NCBI GenBank assembly: GCA_041164045.1
Contig: JBEAQD010000027.1
Span: forward strand, 1-13,230
From: CALRBF01 sp041164045
GTDB taxonomy: Bacteria > Patescibacteriota > Minisyncoccia > SW-4-49-11
Reading direction: 5' to 3'
Length of the DNA stretch: 13,230 bases
The position numbers and the translations under genes are program-made. Below are positions 8,548 to 13,230 of the stretch, in pieces. The notes beneath the pieces were generated by a model that saw only the letters and a program-made list of their open reading frames with translations, did no database searches and was not told where the DNA came from. Positions within the stretch are counted from its first letter, which is position 1. Each line of letters starts with the position of its first letter.

Positions 8548-10023
8548 TTATTTCTCTCTCTTCATAAGTGGGAATGCGGTAGTCTCTCGAATCGGTTTTT
8601 GCATTAATACACTAAACAATCTCTCAGAATAAGCAAATCCACAAGTTGGAGGAATACCATATTCCAAAGCTTCTACAAAATCTGTGTCTATCATCATAGC
8701 TTCATCATCTCCTTGGTCTCTCAGAGATTGTTGCTCTTCAAATCTTGCCAACTGATCAACTGGGTCATTTAATTCCGCAAAACCATTAGTTAATTCTGAG
8801 CCATAAGCTATAAGCTGAGACCTTAATGTATAATCAGAATTATTAGGGTTTCTCTTAGCTAGGGGCGAGATAGCTACAGGATGATCAATCAACCAAACCG
8901 GCTCAATACATTGTGGACGAGCAGTTTTTTTATAAATCAAATCTAGCATTCTACCATATCCATCAGTTTTATTATATTTAAGATTTAGATTGTCAGCCAG
9001 AGCTTTCAACTTTTCTACTGTGTCATATTCTTGTAGAGAAATTCCTGCAAATTTTTCTATGAATTCATAATAAGATAATCTTGGCCAATTCCTACTCCAG
9101 TCTATAACGCTATCTTGATATTTTAGTTCCAAAGTATTAAAAGTATTTTTTATAACATATTTTATCAAATCCTCAGAAAAAGCAAGCATTTGCTCAAATT
9201 CAGAATAAGCCCAATAAAATTCAAACTGAATATATTCTTGTAAATGCTCATCATCAATTCCTTCATTACGATAATTTTTATCTATATCAAAAACTTTCTC
9301 AAACCCTCCTGATATATATCTCTTCAGGAATAATTCCGAGCTGATTCTAAGATAAAAGTCTTCATCCAAAGCATTATGATGTGTAGAAAATGGCTTCGCT
9401 TCTGCTCCCCCAGTAGTATGCTCTAAAGTTGGTGCTTGTAATTCCAAAAAGTCATTTTTGAGCATATATTCTCGAGTATATTGCCAGAATTTGCTTTTCA
9501 TCCGAAAAATTTCTCTTACTTCCGGATGCAATTTCATATCTACATATCTTTTGCGATACTTGATTTCAATATCATCTAACTTTTCTGGAAGTGACCTCAG
9601 AGACTTTGTCAAAACTGTATATGAGTTCACAAACACACTAGGCTCCCCTCTTTGAGAAAGATCAAGATTACCAGTCACTTGAATATAATCTCCCCTATCT
9701 ATCAATTCTTTGAAATCTTGAAAATTAAGCTTAGCCGATTCCAACAAATCTGACTTAAATATAAATTGGAACCCAGTTGGCAGAGAGTCATCCTCTACAG
9801 TTGTAAAGCCAATTTTACCAGATAATCTGAGAGACTTAATATATCCTGCTACTGTCACAGTCTGTCCCTTGATAGAATCAAATTTTTGACTTAATTCTTG
9901 CAAAGTCATATCTCTTTTAACTTGTTCTGTGTATGGATTATTACCTTTAGCTTGCAATAATTTAGCTTTTTCTATACGATGATTTCGCTCAACTTCAATA
10001 GCTGTAAGTGTAGAATTTGTCAT
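8548..10023 (-). CDS. lysS: Lysyl-tRNA synthetase (class II)
   Basis: This enzyme charges tRNA-Lys. The 491-residue protein has the standard layout. An N-terminal OB-fold anticodon-binding domain covers about 56-137. A class II catalytic domain follows, with motif 1 near 191-211 (FLELQAPTLEHTTGGAEAKP), motif 2 at 245-269 (FDIDKNYRNEGIDDEH, then QFEFY), and motif 3 at 457-475 (IPPTCGFAYSERLFSVLM). GDDEAMMIDTDFVEALEYG (438-456) matches bacterial LysRS. Motif 3 departs from the usual PPTGGLGIGIDRL in its glycines (CGFAYSERL), but the key arginine (R468) is kept. The end, AFPLMKREK, is typical. The ATG is 1 bp after the map stop, with no Shine-Dalgarno sequence. Confidence 0.96.
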   Translation of the reverse strand: MTNSTLTAIEVERNHRIEKAKLLQAKGNNPYTEQVKRDMTLQELSQKFDSIKGQTVTVAGYIKSLRLSGKIGFTTVEDDSLPTGFQFIFKSDLLESAKLNFQDFKELIDRGDYIQVTGNLDLSQRGEPSVFVNSYTVLTKSLRSLPEKLDDIEIKYRKRYVDMKLHPEVREIFRMKSKFWQYTREYMLKNDFLELQAPTLEHTTGGAEAKPFSTHHNALDEDFYLRISSELFLKRYISGGFEKVFDIDKNYRNEGIDDEHLQEYIQFEFYWAYSEFEQMLAFSEDLIKYVIKNTFNTLELKYQDSVIDWSRNWPRLSYYEFIEKFAGISLQEYDTVEKLKALADNLNLKYNKTDGYGRMLDLIYKKTARPQCIEPVWLIDHPVAISPLAKRNPNNSDYTLRSQLIAYGSELTNGFAELNDPVDQLARFEEQQSLRDQGDDEAMMIDTDFVEALEYGIPPTCGFAYSERLFSVLMQKPIRETTAFPLMKREK

Positions 10024-10024
10024 A

Positions 10025-10786
10025 TTATATTTGAGTTAATATTTCAGCCCCTTTATCTGTAACTAGAATTGTATGTTCAAAATGAGCCGCTATGGAACCA
10101 TCTTCAGTATATACAGTCCAATCATCATCAGCATCTGTAAAGACATCCTCTGAGCCAAGTGTAATCATAGGCTCCACTGCAATAGTAAGGCCAGATTCTA
10201 GTTTTGTTCCAGTTCCAGCATTACCATAATTAGGAATATTAGGATCCTCATGCAACTTATGTCCTACTCCGTGACCAGCATAATCTCGTATAATACCATA
10301 GCCAAATTGGTCAATATAAGACTCTACTGCATATCCAATGTCACCCGTAGTAGCTCCAGCTTTAATCACTTTGATAGCTTTATTCAAAGATTTTTGAGTT
10401 CTCTCTAATAATAGTCGAGCCTCTTCTGAAATCTCACCTATCCCAAAAGAAATAGCACTGTCCACAATCATATTATTATGTAATACTCCACAATCTAATG
10501 ACACAATATCACCCTCTTGAATAATAGTTTCAGTATTAGGAACTCCATGAATTACAGCATCATTGACTGAAGTACAGATCACTGCTGGGAACCCATAATA
10601 ACCCAAGAATACCGGTTTAACTTTCTTTTTATCAAAAAACTCTCTAGTATAGATGTCTATTTCCTGAGTACTAATACCTGCTTTAATCTTATCCTCCCTT
10701 AGCCAAATCAAAGTCTCTGCTAGGATTTTGCCACCCTCTCTCATAGCCTGGATTTCATCTTTACTTTTGATGCGATATTGCGACAT
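10025..10786 (-). CDS. map: Methionine aminopeptidase, type I
   Basis: The enzyme removes the initiator methionine from nascent proteins at the ribosome. At 253 residues with no N-terminal extension it is the short bacterial form. All five metal ligands are visible: D98 (LDCG), D109 (IVDSA), H172 (AGHGVGH), E205 (VEPM) and E237 (HFEHT). The substrate-contacting histidines H80 (VIHGVP) and H179 (KLHEDP) are also present. The insert DADDDWTVYTEDGSIAAHFEHT is of the usual type. It starts at ATG, 3 bp after the adk stop. The adk-map order is typical of the end of ribosomal-protein operons in many bacteria. Here the pair instead heads an operon of other housekeeping genes. Confidence 0.97.
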   Translation of the reverse strand: MSQYRIKSKDEIQAMREGGKILAETLIWLREDKIKAGISTQEIDIYTREFFDKKKVKPVFLGYYGFPAVICTSVNDAVIHGVPNTETIIQEGDIVSLDCGVLHNNMIVDSAISFGIGEISEEARLLLERTQKSLNKAIKVIKAGATTGDIGYAVESYIDQFGYGIIRDYAGHGVGHKLHEDPNIPNYGNAGTGTKLESGLTIAVEPMITLGSEDVFTDADDDWTVYTEDGSIAAHFEHTILVTDKGAEILTQI

Positions 10787-10789
10787 AAA

Positions 10790-11362
10790 TTACTTTAAAG
10801 ATTCTAGAATATCTGCTGATACCTTTTCCATTGACTGGTCCCCATTAATAGTAATAAGTTTCCCTTTTTCTCTAAAATACTCAATAGATGGAATAACTAA
10901 ATTATTATAAGTAGTAATACGATTTTGAATATGCTCTGGCTTGTCATCTTCTCTCTCTAATAAGTTTAATCTCTCAGACAATCTATTAATCACCACCTCA
11001 TCTGGCACATCAATATATATAACCTTATATTCTCTTTCAAACCAAGTAAGTACTTTATGAACAATAATAGCTTCTTCTTTTGACCTAGCCGCCCCATCCA
11101 AGATAATCCCAGTTTTATCATTATGATTAGTAACCAAATAATCAATCAATACATAACTAGGCATCCAATAAGGCAAAAACTCCCCCTTATTAATTGAAGA
11201 TGCTACTTTATTAGCTAAGAATCCTTCATCTGAGGCTATGCTACGAAAAAAATCTCCATAAGGTATTGCCTCCATACGAAATTTTTGTTTCAAAATACCA
11301 CTTTGAGTACCTTTTCCAGATCCTGGCTTACCAATTAAAATTAAAGCATCAACTTTTACCAT
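10790..11362 (-). CDS. adk: Adenylate kinase-family nucleoside monophosphate kinase, short-LID type
   Basis: The family interconverts ATP+AMP and 2 ADP and keeps adenylate pools balanced. The 190-residue protein has the P-loop GKPGSGKGT (11-19), the AMP-region arginine in GDFFR (36-40), GEFLP (60-64), and LDGAAR with R93. A short LID carries R131, R137 and DD (139-140), followed by R148. It lacks the long zinc-type LID. The AMP pocket is divergent: the usual STGD is PYGD, the usual LDGFPR is LDGAAR, and the position of the adenine-reading glutamine (Q92 in E. coli) appears as E97. The true substrate could therefore be another nucleoside monophosphate, although neighbouring map and essential-gene company argue for a housekeeping kinase. 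It is the first gene of the array and starts at ATG about 16 nt from the predicted transcription start. Confidence 0.85.
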   Translation of the reverse strand: MVKVDALILIGKPGSGKGTQSGILKQKFRMEAIPYGDFFRSIASDEGFLANKVASSINKGEFLPYWMPSYVLIDYLVTNHNDKTGIILDGAARSKEEAIIVHKVLTWFEREYKVIYIDVPDEVVINRLSERLNLLEREDDKPEHIQNRITTYNNLVIPSIEYFREKGKLITINGDQSMEKVSADILESLK

Positions 11363-11385
11363 AAATATAATATATTATTTCCTAT

Positions 11386-11415
11386 ATTCTATCACAATAT
11401 CAAAATAATTTCCAA
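11386..11415 (-). promoter_or_regulatory. Predicted sigma-70-type promoter for the adk-recR array
   Basis: Read on the minus strand, a -35-like TTGGAA (11415-11410) is followed after 18 nt by a -10-like TAGAAT (11391-11386). A TG one base upstream of the -10 gives an extended -10 element. Transcription would begin near 11379, leaving a leader of about 16 nt before the adk ATG with no room for a normal Shine-Dalgarno sequence. It is the best promoter match seen between the pilin gene and adk. The call rests on pattern alone in an AT-rich stretch. Confidence 0.5.
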
Positions 11416-11799
11416 TATTTTTAGAGGATGGGCTATCCCTATATCTCCTGGAATCGTCGATCTCGCCGACATTATTTTTCGTAGGGGGAAATTTGATGAA
11501 CTAATATCCTCCTTCGGAGGAGGTGGCACGGGGAGTGCCGGAGGTGGATAGTTGTTAAAACTATGCTCTAGTTCTTGAATGAAATTTATTAATATAATCT
11601 ATCCACCCTCCCACGTCGAAAATAAAGACTTGCTCCCTGTGAAACCTAAGGGTTTCCCAACCTGCCTCCACGGGAAAACTCACCATTTCCACTAATCTCC
11701 CTAAAACCCCGTCTCGGACACCCTCGGTTTCCGACACTCGGAGCTATAGCTCCTCGCTGCCTTCCTAATTAGGGTGATTAATTCCCCTTTCCCGGACAT

Positions 11800-11840
11800 T
11801 CAGTCTATTACGGGTACTCCCTACTAAGGGAGACAAAAAC
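11800..11840 (+). repeat. Diverged dispersed repeat, right copy
   Basis: This copy reads TCAGTCTA (11800-11807), an 11-nt spacer containing an extra CT that lengthens the stem, CCCT (11819-11822), ACTA, AGGGAG (11827-11832), AC and AAAAAC (11835-11840). It matches the left copy at 15-51 in element order. The stem here is 6 bp (CTCCCT/AGGGAG). Other CTCCCT words nearby (about 11633, 11696) hint at more degenerate copies. Confidence 0.4.
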
Positions 11841-11930
11841 GCAATGGATAGATAAACCCTCCGCTACAAAATCATAATGTAATCTAAAAATTCCCGCCCG
11901 ATTAGTACAATAATTCAGTACCCTCATCCA

Positions 11931-11954
11931 GTATAAGGCACAGAGGCCTTATAC
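11931..11954. repeat. Perfect 9-bp inverted repeat (GTATAAGGC stem)
   Basis: GTATAAGGC (11931-11939) and GCCTTATAC (11946-11954) pair perfectly around the 6-nt loop ACAGAG. CATC (11925-11928) and GATG (11955-11958) can extend the stem by four pairs past a 2-nt bulge. It is the second hairpin downstream of the pilin stop. It lacks a following U tract on the pilin strand, so a terminator role is possible but not shown. Confidence 0.6.
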
Positions 11955-11975
11955 GATGATGGAATTCTTGAACTC

Positions 11976-11997
11976 ACTGCCTCCCGTAGGAGGCAGT
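11976..11997 (-). promoter_or_regulatory. Hairpin/cruciform beyond the pilin VR: candidate DGR target-recognition structure
   Basis: ACTGCCTCC (11976-11984) and GGAGGCAGT (11989-11997) form a perfect 9-bp stem with a 4-nt loop, TACG on the gene strand. As RNA this is a C(UACG)G tetraloop, an exceptionally stable form. It lies 6 bp past the pilin TGA. In the Bordetella phage BPP-1 DGR, a short-stem, 4-nt-loop structure just past the GC-rich initiation-of-mutagenic-homing sequence is needed for efficient target recognition. The size and position here agree. The loop sequence differs from the BPP-1 type as I remember it. The alternative is a transcription terminator, although no U tract follows. 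Confidence 0.55.
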
Positions 11998-12003
11998 TGC
12001 CCC

Positions 12004-13182
12004 TCAGCGCACGACGCAGCGGAACCCAACAGAATTGAACGTATAGGGCGGAGCATCACGCAGAAACAGAGTAAAGACCCCAGCAATAGCGAAATTACCC
12101 CAAAAACCACCGCGGAAGAAAGCAAAAGCAGTTGTTCCTGTCACTGTTCCTGCATAGTATTGTCCCATATTCTGATCGCTATTCCATACTGGATTACTTG
12201 GTCTGGTTAAATCATAGCTTAATGTTCCAAAACTACTTATGACTGTCCATTGTTGAAAAAGATTTCCTGAACTATTATTTGGTTTATCTTGCCCTTGTAT
12301 GGTATCATTTGTCCATTCCCAGACATTCCCACTCATATCCCAAATTACTTCTCCATTACTTAAGGTATGGGTTCTTCTCTCTATACTTGGGCTAGTGTTA
12401 CCTGTTCCTTCATAACCTAAACTGTCATCTGTACTGGCGGCGAGAGCATTTGCTGGATTATTATCGCTATGTCCTCTCCATAGTCCTCCACTTCCTACCT
12501 TGTTTTCTGGTGGAGTTGTATTAGGATTATACCAATTACTATTTTGTGCCTCTATATTCCTTGCTATGGTCATCCATTCATTATTGTTTATGAGTCCATA
12601 TCCTGCCCCATTTAGACTACAGGCGGTGATTGCATTATTTTGGTTTATATTTACTGTTGGTGTCCCTGCTGCTGCTGTTGTAGCTGCTACTGTTGCTGAT
12701 CCTGTCTTGGCTTCATATTTCATTACACAGAAGTCTTTGGTCTGGTATAGGCTATTTCCCGGTACTCGGATATATCCTGTTGGACAGGTTAGATTGGAGG
12801 CTGTCTCTGTGGTATTGACATACACTCTTCCATCATTTCCTCTTGCCACTGTATATGTTGTACTTTCTGGTATTGCTGCTACATAATCTGGGATTAATCC
12901 ACTCAAATCTACACATTCTGTTGTTACTGTACTACTACATATTTTCCTTTGTACTCCATCTAATCCTGCTGGATACTGTCCTGTATCTATTAGTCTCTGT
13001 TGTAAGGCTTTCTCTATTGTATTCTTATCGCTATTTATTACTGCTTGTCTTGCTTGGTTTATTTGTCTTGTTGGATTTATTGCTACTAATACTATTGCTG
13101 CTAATATCCCTATTGCTGCTATTACTAAGAGTATCTCGAGTAGGGTAAATCCTTTGTTTACTCTCTTATGAATTTTATTCAT
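12004..13182 (-). CDS. Prepilin-like protein with C-terminal FGE-sulfatase/C-type-lectin-like domain; probable DGR variable protein
   Basis: This 392-residue protein is probably displayed on the surface as a pilus or pseudopilus component and binds an unknown ligand. The N-terminus is a type IV prepilin signal: a basic leader, cleavage expected after G11, N-methylated F12, and E16 at +5 (KGFTLLEILLVIAAIG). A hydrophobic helix runs to about residue 36, followed by a pseudopilin-like segment to about 125. From about 130 to the end lies an FGE-sulfatase-type domain: CPTGYIRVPGNS (133-144), DFCVMKYEAK (150-159), NNEWMTIARNIEAQ (200-213), GGLWRGHSDN (232-241), HTLSNGEVIWDMSGNVWEW (272-290), RGG (357-359) and the terminal GFRC (386-389). 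I recognise this block as the one carried by DGR target proteins in Patescibacteria-like genomes. No formylglycine-generating activity is implied. Residues 360-384 look diversified. The gene stands apart from the array, with its own AT-rich leader and no Shine-Dalgarno sequence. Confidence 0.88.
   Translation of the reverse strand: MNKIHKRVNKGFTLLEILLVIAAIGILAAIVLVAINPTRQINQARQAVINSDKNTIEKALQQRLIDTGQYPAGLDGVQRKICSSTVTTECVDLSGLIPDYVAAIPESTTYTVARGNDGRVYVNTTETASNLTCPTGYIRVPGNSLYQTKDFCVMKYEAKTGSATVAATTAAAGTPTVNINQNNAITACSLNGAGYGLINNNEWMTIARNIEAQNSNWYNPNTTPPENKVGSGGLWRGHSDNNPANALAASTDDSLGYEGTGNTSPSIERRTHTLSNGEVIWDMSGNVWEWTNDTIQGQDKPNNSSGNLFQQWTVISSFGTLSYDLTRPSNPVWNSDQNMGQYYAGTVTGTTAFAFFRGGFWGNFAIAGVFTLFLRDAPPYTFNSVGFRCVVR
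12016..12114 (-). other. Putative DGR variable region (VR) of the pilin-FGE gene
   Basis: The segment covers residues 357-389. The expected invariant scaffold is present (RGG, W361, A365, A367-G368-V-F-T-L, L374, A377-P378, T381, V385-G-F-R-C). The intervening codons look like adenine-mutated AAT/AAC: F360 TTT, G362 GGT, N363 AAT, F364 TTC, I366 ATT, F373 TTT, R375 CGT, D376 GAT, Y380 TAT, F382 TTC and N383 AAT. P379 CCC and S384 TCT fit A-to-C and A-to-T changes of ACC and ACT. In the 120 nt at 12001-12120 the coding strand has only 10 A and about 53% G+C. The next 120 nt upstream in the gene has 44 A. The GC-rich tail TTCCGCTGCGTCGTGCGC would be the homing-initiation part. The exact edges cannot be fixed without the template repeat. 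Confidence 0.72.
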
Positions 13183-13230
13183 ATATGTGTGTTAATTTAT
13201 ATTGTATCTTTATATTATTTTACCCCCCCC
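13183..13230 (-). promoter_or_regulatory. AT-rich leader of the pilin gene with possible -10 and a G8 run
   Basis: Read on the minus strand, the leader is G8 (13230-13223), then an AT-rich stretch containing a -10-like TACAAT (13206-13201) 18 nt before the ATG. No convincing -35 can be placed because that position falls on the G run or beyond the window. No Shine-Dalgarno sequence is present. The G8 run lies about 17 bp upstream of the putative -10, where length changes would alter promoter spacing. It may equally be an assembly edge. Confidence 0.3.

Larger units (their letters stand above)
11416..11975. other. Gene-free, GC-rich, highly structured intergenic block
   Basis: No ORF of significance, tRNA or rRNA is recognisable on either strand. 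The block is locally GC-rich and holds many inverted repeats: TCCTCC 11507-11512 with GGAGGA 11516-11521; GGCAC 11525-11529 with GTGCC 11535-11539; GGAGGTGGATAG 11540-11551 facing CTATCCACCCTCC 11599-11611 (one extra base); GAAACC 11641-11646 with GGTTTC 11651-11656; a 14-bp palindrome GGAGCTATAGCTCC 11740-11753; CTCCCT 11817-11822 with AGGGAG 11827-11832; and a 9-bp stem at 11931-11954. It could be a structured non-coding RNA, a decayed element or a set of dispersed intergenic repeats. I searched it by eye for a DGR template repeat matching the pilin VR and for RNase P, tmRNA and SRP RNA core motifs, and found none. Confidence 0.5.

Noticed and set aside
11416..11975. DGR template repeat in the gap downstream of the pilin VR, its usual place.
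   Set aside because: Reading both strands, I found no stretch resembling the VR scaffold (RGG.W...AG.FTL...AP) with adenine-rich codons.
11416..11975. RNase P RNA, tmRNA, SRP RNA or tRNA.
   Set aside because: Fragments such as GGAAGGCAGC and TGTCCGGGAAAGGGG are suggestive on the minus strand, but the flanking conserved cores, T-loop GTTCRANNC and CCA ends are missing.
11976..11997. Sixteen bases, CTCCTACGGGAGGCAG, on the minus strand are identical to a universally conserved 16S rRNA segment (the 338F/341F primer site).
   Set aside because: The match stops at once on both sides, no other 16S helix is present, and the sequence is explained by the self-complementary hairpin with a UACG loop that both share. 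It is not an rRNA fragment, though broad-range primers could in principle prime here.
11956..12210. Plus-strand 84-codon frame spanning the hairpin and VR.
   Set aside because: It is antisense to the VR, has no recognisable domain, and starts within the hairpin region.
12500..13148. Plus-strand open frames opposite the pilin gene (12500-12886 and 12843-13148).
   Set aside because: Low-complexity Leu-rich translations produced by reading the complement of the pilin gene. The minus-strand frame has clear family motifs.
12004..13182. Formylglycine-generating enzyme activity for the C-terminal domain.
   Set aside because: The domain family is widely reused as a binding scaffold. The pilin fusion and diversified C-terminus fit display rather than sulfatase maturation, and no sulfatase is nearby.
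1..13230. CRISPR array, integron or insertion sequence.
   Set aside because: No regularly spaced direct repeats, no transposase or integrase gene and no paired terminal repeats were seen.
1..13230. Alternative genetic code with TGA read as glycine or tryptophan (as in some Patescibacteria and mycoplasmas).
   Set aside because: TGA ends the HolB-like and pilin genes exactly where the families end, and all other genes are complete using standard code 11.

Overview
The window looks like a chromosomal segment from an uncultivated bacterium with a small AT-rich genome, most likely a Patescibacteria (Candidate Phyla Radiation) lineage. This is inferred, not proved. The reasons are AT-rich coding sequence, intergenic gaps of 1-10 bp, housekeeping proteins of near-minimal size, no recognisable Shine-Dalgarno sequence before any of the eleven genes, and a prepilin fused to an FGE-sulfatase/C-type-lectin-like domain, an architecture I associate with these lineages. 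Stops are TAA, TAG and TGA and nothing suggests a recoded TGA, so the standard bacterial code fits.

All eleven genes lie on the minus strand, so the window is best read right to left. (1) 13230-12004: an AT-rich leader beginning with a G8 run (minus strand), then a 392-residue prepilin-like protein. Its C-terminus looks like the variable region (VR) of a diversity-generating retroelement (DGR). A perfect 9-bp hairpin with a UACG loop lies 6 bp past the stop. (2) 11975-11363: about 610 bp without a gene, locally GC-rich and full of inverted repeats, ending in a promoter-like sequence just before adk. (3) 11362-139: a compact ten-gene array, adk-map-lysS-GT4-holB-(BNR protein)-frr-rseP-argS-dnaB-recR, probably one transcription unit or a few overlapping ones. 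(4) 138-1: a GC-rich hairpin cluster downstream of recR that shares a diverged repeat with the gap in (2).

The ten-gene array combines nucleotide balance (adk), translation and protein maturation (map, lysS, argS, frr), replication and repair (holB, dnaB, recR) and the cell envelope (rseP, a family-4 glycosyltransferase, a membrane-anchored beta-propeller). No single pathway unites it. It reads as a streamlined growth operon.

The most interesting system is at the right. The pilin-FGE protein has the features expected of a DGR target: an N-methylation signal for surface display, a lectin-like fold, and a C-terminal block where nearly all variable-looking codons end in T or C and adenine is almost absent from the coding strand (10 of 120 bases, against 44 of 120 in the block just upstream). 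It ends in a GC-rich stretch followed by a hairpin, as at known DGR homing sites. No reverse transcriptase, Avd or template repeat is visible, so the machinery should lie beyond the right edge or elsewhere in the genome.
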